DNA from: a virus | Length of the DNA: 33,698 nucleotides | Reading direction: 5' to 3' (one strand) | Virus record (IMG/VR): IMGVR_UViG_3300025889_000482 | Coordinates: 1-33,698 of that record | In this document: positions 7,182-15,011 of the stretch, one piece after another | Numbering within the stretch: the stretch's first letter is position 1 | Layout of the letters: the number at the start of each line of letters is the position of its first letter | Program-made: the position numbers and the translations under genes | The notes under the pieces: model-generated | What the model saw: only the letters and a program-made list of their open reading frames with translations | What the model was told of the DNA's origin: nothing | Databases searched by the model: none

Positions 7182-7654
7182 TACCAACGACCTTGATTTT
7201 TACCAATCACCCAAATGACGAAACTCATAATGACGATGCCTATCGCTGCGGCTAAAATACCCACGATCCACTCAATAATTTTGCGTTTCAACTCTTCTTT
7301 ACGATAAAGCTCTTCTTTGCGCTGCTTACGCATTTTAGCCTCAATAGACAGCACTTCTTCCCAAGCAGACGGCCCATAGTGCCAGCTAATATAGCTTTTT
7401 ATCTCCTTGCGCATATTTTCCATTTTCTTTTTCTGCGCAAATATCTCTAAAGCAGTCTCCTCATCCGAACCTTTAAAGGAATACCACGGAGGATTCTTAC
7501 TTTTCTCTTCTGCGTAGTTAAAATCGGAAAACGCCTTACCCCATTGGGAAAGCTGACCTGTCATGTCTTGGAGGTCGCGGCCCACAGATATGCCATGCTT
7601 AATCGCGTTAAACGCGCTCGTGGCAATTCCTGCCGCTGTAATGGGATCAATCAT
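7181..7654 (-). CDS. Membrane-anchored protein upstream of lysis genes
   Basis: A 157-residue protein with ribosome site GGGAG. The N-terminal half (MIDPITAAGIATSAFNAIKHG) resembles the start of a protein family frequent in marine phages; the middle is charged and helical, and residues about 126-149 form one strong C-terminal membrane segment (IIEWIVGILAAAIGIVIMSF). Tail-anchored topology is likely. Its function is not known to me; location between portal-linked small genes and the lysis cassette fits either a virion entry protein or a lysis accessory. Confidence 0.75.
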   Translation of the reverse strand: MIDPITAAGIATSAFNAIKHGISVGRDLQDMTGQLSQWGKAFSDFNYAEEKSKNPPWYSFKGSDEETALEIFAQKKKMENMRKEIKSYISWHYGPSAWEEVLSIEAKMRKQRKEELYRKEELKRKIIEWIVGILAAAIGIVIMSFVIWVIGKNQGRW

Positions 7655-7704
7655 AAAAAGCTACTCCCGTAAGACAGGAATAACTTATCACAAAATTACA
7701 TAAC

Positions 7705-7908
7705 TTAGAACACGCCTTGAAACCGCTGCGGTCGGGCAATCGGGCTAAAACCCTTCACCACGCCACCTCGCGCCATACGCGTTGCCTTGTCTTCGCCAGC
7801 TTTAGACAGAGCAATCGCCACCGCTTGGTTCTGCGGATAGCCCTCATCCTTTAGCTTAGAGATGTTGCTGCTTATCGTTTTCTGGCTTTTACCCTTTTTC
7901 AAAGGCAT
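7705..7908 (-). CDS. Small conserved phage protein, [15 protein letters not shown] type
   Basis: The reading frame opens upstream, but the recognisable protein starts at ATG 7908 (67 residues). The opening [16 protein letters not shown] and the segment [17 protein letters not shown] form a very common short phage protein placed near portal and tail genes; its function is unknown. A Gly-Val turn ([11 protein letters not shown]) closes the protein. The start is one base after the stop of the previous small gene, so translation is probably coupled. Confidence 0.75.
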   Translation of the reverse strand: MPLKKGKSQKTISSNISKLKDEGYPQNQAVAIALSKAGEDKATRMARGGVVKGFSPIARPQRFQGVF

Positions 7909-7909
7909 C

Positions 7910-8077
7910 TTAGCAACCCATGTGCATGGTGCCTTTAATTGCAGCACCCGTACCACGCGTTTTTACCTTGCGCATCTTGTCGCCAGCCATCGGAGCAGGC
8001 TTTTGCTTGCCAACCATCTCTGGCTTTGGAGCATCCTTCGGCGCAGAGCCGTTCACTTTTACTTTACGATTTTTCAT
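7910..8077 (-). CDS. Small basic protein linked to portal
   Basis: A 55-residue protein ([20 protein letters not shown]) with the C-terminal motif [17 protein letters not shown], seen in many short phage proteins encoded next to portal genes. Its ATG overlaps the portal stop as ATGA (8077-8074). Highly basic and without membrane segments. The function is unknown; the overlap and the conserved ending make it a credible gene. Confidence 0.72.
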   Translation of the reverse strand: MKNRKVKVNGSAPKDAPKPEMVGKQKPAPMAGDKMRKVKTRGTGAAIKGTMHMGC

Positions 8078-10536
8078 TGTGGAGTTCCTCTGTTGTTACG
8101 TTGTTTAAGCAGCTCGCGCTCCATAGCCGACTGAATACGAGCTTGCGTCTGACGCTCCTGAGAAGACAACCGCTGTTGGAACTGATTCGCCCGCATCTGC
8201 TGGTTCTGTGCATCCAACTGCAACTTCGCCTGATCGATCTGATCGTCCGCCTGCGCCTCTTGTGCGCGTTGCTGCAATTCCGCTTCCTTGAGCTGTACCA
8301 AAGGATCGGGGGCCCCGGCTCCTGACAACTCGGCAGACATCTGCTTGACCTGCTGCAAGCCCTCCGCAACAAACTGAGCCGTAAGCTGCTCCAATTGTAA
8401 CATTTGTTCGTCCGCAGCCATCGGACCGCCTTGTTGCTGCATCATCTGCATCATTTGCTGTTGAGCCTGCTCCTTCGCAGCAATCTGCACATGCTCCATA
8501 ACGTGTTTCTGCAAATTAATCGCCAAAGGCGGCATCTGAGAAACCATCGGTGTCGAACCAAATACCAAGTGTGCCGTAATGTGCGCCTGATGGTTCTGAC
8601 CCTCAAACGCCGTCAACGGCAACTGATCCAACGCATTGATGTTTTCCTGCGCCGGATCAAGAGGCTCCGGTATCTCCGCAGGCGTCGCCTTCATCAAACG
8701 ATCAATATCGCTAACACCCAAAGCCTCATACATGTCACGGAATACCTCGTGCATGTTGTGTATCTCAGGGGCTTGGGCCGCGAGCTGTAATTTGGTCTGC
8801 GCGAGCATAATACGCTGCGACTGACTAAATACATTCGGATTGCTAACCGGTATTACATCCACACGATCATCAAAATCCTGCGCCATAATCGTCTGATCGC
8901 CACCCGCAATCGAATACGGATACTCCTGCGGCAAACTCTCCGACATCACACGAGCTAGTATCTTAAACTCCTGACGCATCGCATAGTGCAATCTCTTATG
9001 CACTGCGCTCATGACCCGCGAGCCTTGTTCCATCATCGCAATGGTCGTGCCAACAGGTGCCTGTTGATTGCCGTCACCAACCTTCAAATCAGTGATCGTC
9101 GCAAATCTCTGCCCAGCCTGAACCACAAAACCCAACAAATTAAACAGTGTCTGGTCCGGACCCTTAAATGGCAGCGGCATTAGGCTGTCACGAATAGCCC
9201 CTCCGGGTGCGTCCACGTCTCTGAACTCACCGGGCTGCAACGGATCATCGTCATCCCTGATCCGTAGTCCACGGGCCTTGAAACCCGCTGGGAGATTGGA
9301 CAACGTACCAGCATCGATCAACTGTCGCAGTGCCGCCGTGGCAGTTCGTGACAAACCGCCAATGGTATGGATAAGACCCAAGCCGTAAAAGCCAAAACCG
9401 GGCAAGAATTTAAAGTGCGTAAAGTACGCAATCTTCTTCTTTAACTCGTCCTCTTCGCGGTAATTCCGACGAATAGACAAAATCTGACCATTATCCAGCG
9501 ACATTGTGACAATGTAAGGGACCCGAATACCTGTTGGTTCGCCCTCATCGTCAAGCTCTTCATACCCCTCAAGGTCCAAATCAACGTGGCACTCAAGGAT
9601 TGTACAGTCATAATCAATCTGAGAAGGCTCAATACCGTCAATCCGGTCAATAGCATCCTCAACTTCATTCAATTCCCGCTGCGCAGGAATAACTTCAACG
9701 TCCAAATAAACGCCCGCCAACTGACGCTTGCGCAAATCATTCAACGGCATACGCACAACTTGCGTAATATTAGGACATGTTTCGAGGTCCGCGGTTTCAT
9801 ATGGAACAACCAAGTTCTCCGCAGGGACAAACTTGGATACCGCACGACCTAGCGTCTCGTCATAATAAGTCTTCTTAAACGTCGAACCAGCAAGCGGCAG
9901 ATAGAACAACATTTGGTCCATATCTGGCGTGTATTCCTCCATCACATTCGTGATGTAGTAGTTCATAAACGTTCTTACGCGCTGCGACTGAGCAACCTTG
10001 GCGCTCGTCTCGTCGCCCATAACAACAGTACGGACAGGACCCGCAGGAGGTAACAATTCATTAAACGCCTGCGCCTGAAACTGCGTCGCAGCTTCCGCCA
10101 ATAACGGATGAGTCACACCAGAGGCTCCACGGAATGGCTGCGTCCGCTCCTCATAGTTAAAGCCCAAAAGCTCCAAACCATCCTTATACGCGTCTTCCCA
10201 ATCCTGACGGCTTGCCTTGTTAGCGTCGTACTCGTCCAACAACTCACCAGCAATCCTTGCCAGCTCACGGTCCGGCATCTCTTCCGCCAAGTTAGCATAA
10301 AAATCGTCATTCACGCCGCGCTGATCCTGCGGCTCAAAGTCAATCTCTACCCCACCGTCCTCAGTCGGGTTAATTCCAATCTCACCGACGTTCTCAGCCT
10401 GAATCATCGCCATAACGTCATTCTGTGCCTGCGGCAGCTCAATCTCCAGCTCCGCCCGCAACTCATCTTCGTTGAGCTGAGTAGGAACCGCAGTCTCCAT
10501 CAAACTGCTCTGGTATCCATTACGTGGTTCAGCCAT
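8074..10536 (-). CDS. Portal (head-to-tail connector) protein
   Basis: An 820-residue protein from ATG 10536, which has AAAGG six to seven bases upstream; an upstream TTG is less likely. The long size, the order terminase-portal, and segments such as DWEDAYKDGLELLGFNYE, RGASGVTHPLLAEAATQFQA and AGPVRTVVMGDE identify a large portal of the type found in marine podovirus-like and P22-like genomes. The C-terminal 150 residues are Gln-rich and helical (QQQMMQMMQQQGG, then a long charged coil), as expected for a barrel extension. It forms the dodecameric DNA channel at one capsid vertex. Confidence 0.92.
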   Translation of the reverse strand: MAEPRNGYQSSLMETAVPTQLNEDELRAELEIELPQAQNDVMAMIQAENVGEIGINPTEDGGVEIDFEPQDQRGVNDDFYANLAEEMPDRELARIAGELLDEYDANKASRQDWEDAYKDGLELLGFNYEERTQPFRGASGVTHPLLAEAATQFQAQAFNELLPPAGPVRTVVMGDETSAKVAQSQRVRTFMNYYITNVMEEYTPDMDQMLFYLPLAGSTFKKTYYDETLGRAVSKFVPAENLVVPYETADLETCPNITQVVRMPLNDLRKRQLAGVYLDVEVIPAQRELNEVEDAIDRIDGIEPSQIDYDCTILECHVDLDLEGYEELDDEGEPTGIRVPYIVTMSLDNGQILSIRRNYREEDELKKKIAYFTHFKFLPGFGFYGLGLIHTIGGLSRTATAALRQLIDAGTLSNLPAGFKARGLRIRDDDDPLQPGEFRDVDAPGGAIRDSLMPLPFKGPDQTLFNLLGFVVQAGQRFATITDLKVGDGNQQAPVGTTIAMMEQGSRVMSAVHKRLHYAMRQEFKILARVMSESLPQEYPYSIAGGDQTIMAQDFDDRVDVIPVSNPNVFSQSQRIMLAQTKLQLAAQAPEIHNMHEVFRDMYEALGVSDIDRLMKATPAEIPEPLDPAQENINALDQLPLTAFEGQNHQAHITAHLVFGSTPMVSQMPPLAINLQKHVMEHVQIAAKEQAQQQMMQMMQQQGGPMAADEQMLQLEQLTAQFVAEGLQQVKQMSAELSGAGAPDPLVQLKEAELQQRAQEAQADDQIDQAKLQLDAQNQQMRANQFQQRLSSQERQTQARIQSAMERELLKQRNNRGTPQ

Positions 10537-10553
10537 CCGCCGCCTTTCCAAAA

Positions 10554-12017
10554 CTAATAATACATCCGCACTCTAGCAGAGTTTTGCTCATCTTCCCAGT
10601 CATCTGTTGGTAACTGCACAAAATTTCCTTGCCTATATCGCATAAGTGCCTGCGTCATGCTGTCAACCAAGTCGTCATGCTCACCATTCGGAAATGCAGC
10701 AACCTCCTCAACCAACTCATCCGCCCAAGTCTCGTCGGGGACCCAAACCATCCCCGCCTCAAACAAGGGCGACACACTGTGAACCCGCGTCACCTTGTCA
10801 TTACCTCGACTCGGCGTGAAATTCACAACCGGTATACCCATGTTCCGCAATTCATGCGTCAAAGGCATACCACTCGCCTTCGCTTCAATTATCACAGTAT
10901 CCGGTTCCCAAAAATTGTAAAGGTCCAAGGCGCACTGCTTCAATTCCGGGAAATCCCATCTTCCCTTCTTACTGTCCAAAAGTATCAAGTTAGGACCCGA
11001 ACCACCTTCATTCGGATAGAATACCCCCCACGTTGTGATAGCCGAGTAGTCGCTCGTCTCCCGCTTGCTAAACGCCGTATCGTAACTCTGGATAACATAC
11101 TCCAACTGAGGGACCGTATCCCGCTCCCAAGTCCGCCACCACTCACGCTTAATGATCGCGTTCTCCTCACCAGTAGGATTTTGCTGATACTGCGCGTTCC
11201 ACTTACTCGGAGGAATAGATGCGCGGACCGCGGTCAAATCCTCAAGGCTCCAAAACTCAGGCCAACACGGAGTCCCATCATCAAAAATTGCCGGTAACTC
11301 AACAACCTCCCACTGATCCGCCAACGGGTCCTTTGCCATCGCCCTCAATAACTGCCCCGTCATGTCCTTCTCAGACCACCTAGTCTGAACCAAAACAATG
11401 CTCCCACCCGGCTGCAAACGCTGACGAGGTCCACCCGTGTACCAATCCCAAGCATCATCAAAACCACTATTGCTCATAGCAGTCTGCTCCGAATGTGGGT
11501 CGTCAATAATCACCAAGTCACCACCACGACCAGCCAAGTTACTCCCAACACCAACAGCGTAATACATACCACCCTTGTTCGTGTCCCATCGACCACTCGC
11601 CTTACTGTCCGCAGCCAGCTTAACCTCCGGGAATATCTCACGATACTCGTCGCTCTCAATCAAATTCTTCGTCTTACGACCAAAATTTACCGCCAGCTCA
11701 GTCGTGTGCGTCGCCTGAATGATCTTCTTGTTCGGCATACGGCCCATGAACCACGCAGGAAACAAATAACTCGCAAACTCACTCTTCGTGTGCCGCGGTG
11801 CCATGTTAATAATAAGTCGTTTTAGGTCGCCTTTTGCGACTCTATCCAACTTTTCAGCAATGATCCGATGATGACGGCCCGCGATGAAGTCAGGCCAAAC
11901 TGTTTTCACGAAAGTTAAAAAATCATCTTGGCACTTCTCGTTCTTCTCAAGCTGCGCCAACCGCAGCTCAAGCTTCAATTTCTTCTCTTCTAAAGCAGGA
12001 TTACTAGCTATATTCAT
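10554..12017 (-). CDS. terL: Terminase large subunit
   Basis: A 487-residue packaging motor. The ATPase half has the deviant Walker A APRHTKS (residues 73-79), Walker B LVIIDD (168-173) followed by PHSE, and the coupling motif QTRW (211-214). The nuclease half has the RNase-H-fold acidic residues in SYDTAF (Asp313), IIEAKASG (Glu378) and HDDLVD (Asp448/449). All key residues are present, so it should be active. Its small-subunit partner lies 5.2 kb away (17244-17882), with an accessory block between. The parS sequence and a TATGCGAT site lie directly upstream. Confidence 0.96.
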   Translation of the reverse strand: MNIASNPALEEKKLKLELRLAQLEKNEKCQDDFLTFVKTVWPDFIAGRHHRIIAEKLDRVAKGDLKRLIINMAPRHTKSEFASYLFPAWFMGRMPNKKIIQATHTTELAVNFGRKTKNLIESDEYREIFPEVKLAADSKASGRWDTNKGGMYYAVGVGSNLAGRGGDLVIIDDPHSEQTAMSNSGFDDAWDWYTGGPRQRLQPGGSIVLVQTRWSEKDMTGQLLRAMAKDPLADQWEVVELPAIFDDGTPCWPEFWSLEDLTAVRASIPPSKWNAQYQQNPTGEENAIIKREWWRTWERDTVPQLEYVIQSYDTAFSKRETSDYSAITTWGVFYPNEGGSGPNLILLDSKKGRWDFPELKQCALDLYNFWEPDTVIIEAKASGMPLTHELRNMGIPVVNFTPSRGNDKVTRVHSVSPLFEAGMVWVPDETWADELVEEVAAFPNGEHDDLVDSMTQALMRYRQGNFVQLPTDDWEDEQNSARVRMYY

Positions 12018-12058
12018 AGGGGTCCCTAGCTAACTTTTCATACGCAGTTTTTCACGAA

Positions 12059-12074
12059 TGTTTCACGTGAAACA
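12059..12074. promoter_or_regulatory. Perfect bacterial parS site
   Basis: The 16-bp palindrome TGTTTCACGTGAAACA is identical to the chromosomal parS consensus bound by host ParB (Spo0J) in a wide range of bacteria. It lies 42 bp upstream of the terL start codon in a non-coding stretch. At uniform base composition one exact match in a window this size is expected about 8 times in a million. No parA or parB gene is present in the window, so host ParB would be the likely binder. Confidence 0.85.
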
Positions 12075-12513
12075 TAGCACGTAATGTATGCGATTTTAAC
12101 CGCAAATATACAACAGTTAAACCTCGTTCAAAAAATCACGTAATTATTTGCGAGAAACATGGCCCTAGCCACCGTGACACGACCGCGGGGGCGGGTGCCG
12201 TGCGGCGCGGATTTTGGCGCGTTTTCTGCGCTTTTTGACCCGATATGCGGGGGACCCTGAACGTAAATAATGACCCGGCGTTTGCGGTGCTGGGAACATC
12301 CGCCGCGGGGATTGATGACCGATCCGCTGCCCGATCCGTTGGCCCTCGGCCCGCTGCCCTCGGCCATTGCCCGCGGTTAATTTTCACGGGCTGGGCTGCC
12401 CGATCCGCTGCCCGATAACTGCCGCCAACTGGCCCACGATCCGCGGCGCGGTAGGTTTCGCCCACGGTGCAAGGGGCGCGGCCCGCCTTATTTAACTGTC
12501 AAACACTGGGCAT
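12075..12513. other. Non-coding, GC-rich intergenic stretch with direct repeats
   Basis: No convincing gene is seen. Bases 12087-12094 are a TATGCGAT motif, 75 bp before terL. From about 12170 to 12490 the sequence is much richer in GC than its surroundings and contains a perfect 17-bp direct repeat (12319-12335 and 12400-12416, CCGATCCGCTGCCCGAT) plus several partial copies of GATCCG and GCCCGAT. Frames on the leftward strand are open for up to 109 codons but use non-ATG starts and read as repeats of RAADR, so they look non-coding. It may serve as a packaging site, replication site or structured RNA. Confidence 0.55.
12319..12416. repeat. 17-bp perfect direct repeat pair
   Basis: CCGATCCGCTGCCCGAT occurs at 12319-12335 and again at 12400-12416, 81 bp apart, within the GC-rich stretch upstream of terL. 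Partial copies lie between and beside them. Confidence 0.85.
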
Positions 12514-12539
12514 AAAAAAGGCCCGCACAATGGCGGGCC
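12514..12539 (-). terminator. Intrinsic terminator, copy 1
   Basis: Leftward: 7-bp stem GGCCCGC/GCGGGCC (12520-12526 with 12533-12539), 6-base loop, then six T. It lies just after the gene at 12563. An identical 26-base copy ends the DUF932 gene at 13666-13691. Confidence 0.9.
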
Positions 12540-12562
12540 GTGTCGTCGTTTGGGGTTCTGGT

Positions 12563-13009
12563 TTATTCTAGCGTTATTTTGAATTTGGCCTCATATTGCA
12601 TAAATTCGCGCACTGCGTCGTTGATGTCGTCTTCGCTTGGGATATCGTCAACGCGGTCTTTCATGTCTTCAATGTCGCCTTGCATGTCTTCAAGGCGTTC
12701 ATCCATCAAACGATTAACCATGCCCTCCAGTTCGGGCCGAATGATTGACAACAATGCGGCGGCGGCGGCGTCGCGTTGTTCGCAAACGGCGTTGTAATTT
12801 GCTTCCCGCGCTTCCGCTCTGGTTTCCATTTCCGCGGCGCGGTCTTTCCATTTTTGAACGTCCGCGCTTGTTTCGTTGATTGTCTTTTCTAGTGTCCAAC
12901 CATAATCACGCAAGTTTTTAATATCGTGCGCGGCCATGCGAACATCCTTTTCCGTAGCGTTGTCAGATAGATTTATAAGTTGATCGGGGTTTGTGTGTAG
13001 TTCGATCAT
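12563..13009 (-). CDS. Coiled-coil protein of the accessory block
   Basis: A 148-residue charged, mostly helical protein (MIELHTNPDQLINLSDNATE at the start). Residues 25-95 are a probable coiled coil with Ala-rich heptads (AREANYNAVCEQRDAAAAAL), and 95-135 are acidic with repeated DMQGDIEDMKDRVDD. No enzyme motif or membrane segment is visible and I recognise no family. It has its own promoter/operator, leader hairpin, TACGGAG ribosome site and terminator, so it is expressed as a single-gene unit. Confidence 0.8.
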   Translation of the reverse strand: MIELHTNPDQLINLSDNATEKDVRMAAHDIKNLRDYGWTLEKTINETSADVQKWKDRAAEMETRAEAREANYNAVCEQRDAAAAALLSIIRPELEGMVNRLMDERLEDMQGDIEDMKDRVDDIPSEDDINDAVREFMQYEAKFKITLE

Positions 13010-13040
13010 GTCGATTTTCTCCGTAGTTAAAGATTAAGGG

Positions 13041-13056
13041 CTTGCCCGCCCTGCTG
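13041..13056 (-). promoter_or_regulatory. Leader hairpin with GGGCAA loop (copy 1)
   Basis: The leftward mRNA leader holds a small stem AGGGC/GCCCT closed by the hexaloop GGGCAA, followed by ACTTTAAC-like sequence and the TACGGAG ribosome site. The same loop, with a compensated stem GAGGC/GCCTC, is found in the leader of the gene at 13147-13575. Conserved loop with changed stem pairs argues for RNA-level function. Confidence 0.5.
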
Positions 13057-13088
13057 CGATAATATGCGATAACTTTATAAAAAGTAAA
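13053..13088 (-). promoter_or_regulatory. Promoter with tandem TATGCGA operator
   Basis: Leftward -35 TTTACT (13088-13083), 18-bp spacer, -10 TATTAT (13064-13059). Two ATCGCA half-sites 10 bp apart flank and overlap the -10 box (on the plus strand TGCGAT 13055-13060 and TATGCGAT 13063-13070). About 36 bp here are nearly identical to the promoter at 13624-13657. The geometry fits a repressor that blocks polymerase. Confidence 0.72.
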
Positions 13089-13096
13089 GTAGGAAC

Positions 13097-13121
13097 AAAA
13101 AAGGCGGCCAATGCGGCCGCC
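13097..13121 (-). terminator. Intrinsic terminator after gene 13147-13575
   Basis: Leftward: 7-bp stem GGCGGCC/GGCCGCC (13103-13109 with 13115-13121), 5-base loop, six T. It separates two single-gene units. Confidence 0.9.
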
Positions 13122-13146
13122 CTCGGTTGTCGTTTGGTGGTCTGGA

Positions 13147-13575
13147 TCAATCGAACCGCGCGACCTTAAAACGCCCTGTTTTTGTCTCGACTACCGCGGC
13201 AACGCCGTAATCGTAAACATAACAGAAAAACTTGCCCTCAAAACCGAACCGCGCAAGCGGTTCCATGTCTGGGTCGTCGTCGTTGGTGGCCTGATAAACG
13301 CCGCTATCTGTCACGTGTCCAGACCATGCATATTTAAAACCGCCAAACCCGTAGGCCTCATCCATTGCCTCGCAAACGTTCTCTAACGTCTGGGGGATTT
13401 CGGTGTTGTTGGTTTCGATACATGCCGCGCAAAAGAAATCGGGAATAATCCCGCACGCCTCAATAATATCGGCGGGCACTGCCGCGCCAATGTCAGGGTT
13501 GCGGGTGGGATTTAAAACGCGATCAAGCAAAATGTCGCTTGGGCGGAAATGTGTTTGAATAATATTGGTTGCCAT
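13147..13575 (-). CDS. Accessory protein of unknown function
   Basis: A 142-residue protein with GGAGG eight bases before ATG 13575. The first third is MATNIIQTHFRPSDILLDRVLN; the middle has two close Cys in FFCAACIETNN; the last part, GKFFCYVYDYGVAAVVETKTGRFKV, looks like antiparallel strands. A small globular cytoplasmic protein is expected. I recognise no family. It is a single-gene unit with promoter, hairpin leader and terminator much like those of the gene to its left. Confidence 0.8.
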   Translation of the reverse strand: MATNIIQTHFRPSDILLDRVLNPTRNPDIGAAVPADIIEACGIIPDFFCAACIETNNTEIPQTLENVCEAMDEAYGFGGFKYAWSGHVTDSGVYQATNDDDPDMEPLARFGFEGKFFCYVYDYGVAAVVETKTGRFKVARFD

Positions 13576-13600
13576 TGTGTGGCCCTCCGTAGGTTAAAGT

Positions 13601-13623
13601 TAACGAGGCTTGCCCGCCTCATC
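13601..13623 (-). promoter_or_regulatory. Leader hairpin with GGGCAA loop (copy 2)
   Basis: Leftward leader stem GAGGC/GCCTC with hexaloop GGGCAA, followed by a TTAACTTTAAC segment and the CTACGGAGG ribosome site. It corresponds to the leader at 13041-13056 with a different but still paired stem. Confidence 0.5.
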
Positions 13624-13657
13624 TGCGACTATATGCGATAACTTTATAAAAAGTAAA
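13624..13657 (-). promoter_or_regulatory. Promoter with tandem TATGCGA operator
   Basis: Leftward -35 TTTACT (13657-13652), 18-bp spacer, -10 TATAGT (13633-13628), with half-sites 10 bp apart (plus strand TGCGAC 13624-13629 and TATGCGAT 13632-13639). Arrangement and most bases match the promoter at 13053-13088. Confidence 0.72.
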
Positions 13658-13665
13658 GCCCCAAC

Positions 13666-13691
13666 AAAAAAGGCCCGCACAATGGCGGGCC
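13666..13691 (-). terminator. Intrinsic terminator, copy 2, after DUF932 gene
   Basis: Leftward: stem GGCCCGC/GCGGGCC (13672-13678 with 13685-13691) and six T, identical over 26 bases to the terminator at 12514-12539. Confidence 0.9.
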
Positions 13692-13714
13692 AGTCTATAA
13701 GGCGGGGCGGGTGT

Positions 13715-14908
13715 TTATGCTGTGACCTTGTCCAACAATGCGCCCGCCTTGCGTTCAACTTCTATCCGCGCGTCCTGATGCGGAACATCGCGGGCAATCG
13801 CTGTTATCGCTTGCGCTGCATCCCAAACGGTTTCAACGGGGCGGCCTTCCTCTTGCAAGTGGCGGGCATTTGCTGCCTTAGCCATGCGACCAGATAGGCC
13901 CGCGCGTTTGGTCAAGAAATCCAAACGTTCGTCATCATCCGCCGCAATCTTGGCCGCCTTCGCTGCCTCGACCCCTTCGACAAAAGTTGCGGTCGAACCA
14001 TGTGCGAAACTTTCAAGGGCGGGGCGGGCCTCATATGCAAAGCGATCTGGCGCAAATTTTGTGTGACGAATTTTAATTTCTTGGAAATTTTCAACGCCCC
14101 ATAAATTGCGGTTCATGCAAACGCCACGCAAATACATCGCCGCAATGCCCGCGGTTTTGCTGCCTGTTTCGCTGTTCCATGCATAGAACCCGCGGAACAT
14201 TAAATCAGGTTCGCCGTTCGCAAGCTTGCCGACTTCGATAGGGTTGCGATCATCCACCAAGAAAACAAAAACATCACGATCCGACGCAAACAAGGTTGTT
14301 GTTTCCATGCTCACGGGGATTTCTGGATCATAAACGGCCAAGCCATTGCGCGACCCAGTCATCATGCCCGGCACTTTCCAACGGCCGCCGCTTTCCTCAA
14401 CTAGATTTTTGATCGGTTCCAAAATTTCCCAATCGTAAATCCGCCCATAATCTGGACCAGTAGCGGCCCGCAATTCGCCGCCGCCAATATTCTGCGACCC
14501 GTATACCTTAATCAATTCTTTGCCGCGGTTGTGACGCAATCCCCACTGGATGCAATCCGCCGCAATAGGTGCGGGCAAGTCTTTAAGGTATCCCGCGGGT
14601 GCCCCTGCCAGTTGTGAGATTTGACCAAACGACCAATTGGTGGGCGTATGTAAATGCTCACGGCGGTTGTCATCAGTGTATTCAATAAAGATATTCCCGC
14701 GACTGGGGTTGTCGTGATCGACGTCGCCAACAATTTTCATTCGATGCGTATCGACCACGGTCGATTGCATTTGGCGGGCATCCTGTTTTTTGAACGTCAA
14801 CATGTCATCCAGTGACAAAAATTTCTGATCGTCTGGACGTGAAAACCACTGTGAAGAAACTGCGCTGTTCCCGATTCCATGCGCAAAAGCGTTAGTTGTG
14901 TAAGTCAT
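13715..14908 (-). CDS. DUF932 / phage-plasmid-like (TIGR03299) protein
   Basis: ATG 14908 has GGAG eight bases upstream and gives 397 residues; an earlier in-frame codon at 14932 overlaps the ribosome site. The protein matches the DUF932 family in size and in segments such as TNWSFGQISQLAGAPAGYL, VVDTHRMKIVGDVDHD and FRGFYAWNSETGSKTAGIAA. The family is widespread on phages and plasmids and has no established biochemical role. A LRGVCMNRNLWGVENFQEIK segment with HTKFAPDRF follows in the C-terminal half, then a charged helical end. It is a single-gene unit with a hairpin in its leader. Confidence 0.85.
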   Translation of the reverse strand: MTYTTNAFAHGIGNSAVSSQWFSRPDDQKFLSLDDMLTFKKQDARQMQSTVVDTHRMKIVGDVDHDNPSRGNIFIEYTDDNRREHLHTPTNWSFGQISQLAGAPAGYLKDLPAPIAADCIQWGLRHNRGKELIKVYGSQNIGGGELRAATGPDYGRIYDWEILEPIKNLVEESGGRWKVPGMMTGSRNGLAVYDPEIPVSMETTTLFASDRDVFVFLVDDRNPIEVGKLANGEPDLMFRGFYAWNSETGSKTAGIAAMYLRGVCMNRNLWGVENFQEIKIRHTKFAPDRFAYEARPALESFAHGSTATFVEGVEAAKAAKIAADDDERLDFLTKRAGLSGRMAKAANARHLQEEGRPVETVWDAAQAITAIARDVPHQDARIEVERKAGALLDKVTA

Positions 14909-14930
14909 GTCATTAACTCCGTAGTAAGAC

Positions 14931-14962
14931 AAAATAAAACGGGGCAGGATTACCCCGCCCCG
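14931..14962 (-). terminator. Terminator-like hairpin in the DUF932 leader
   Basis: Leftward: stem CGGGGC/GCCCCG (14962-14957 with 14945-14940), 11-base loop, then TTTTATTTT. It lies between the -10/operator at 14968-14990 and the DUF932 ribosome site, so it may end the preceding transcript and also act as an attenuator for DUF932. Confidence 0.65.
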
Positions 14963-14967
14963 ATGTT

Positions 14968-14990
14968 ATCGCATAAACTCGCATATAATA
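14968..14990 (-). promoter_or_regulatory. Putative -10 with tandem TATGCGA operator, DUF932 gene
   Basis: Leftward TATTAT (14990-14985) runs directly into ATGCGAG, and a second TATGCGAT copy follows 10 bp on (plus-strand TCGCATA at 14969-14975 and 14979-14985). The -35 region is poor. The operator orientation is opposite to that at 13053 and 13624. Confidence 0.55.
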
Positions 14991-15011
14991 GCAAGCTAAT
15001 TTTTACAAAAG

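Noticed and set aside
8074-10557. Many plus-strand frames opposite the portal and terminase genes
   Set aside because: Long antisense frames are expected opposite conserved genes with this codon use; none has a ribosome site and plausible composition together.
12136-12465. Leftward open frame of 109 codons in the GC-rich region
   Set aside because: GTG start, no good ribosome site, repetitive RAADR/GRGP translation produced by the DNA repeats, and no neighbour overlap.
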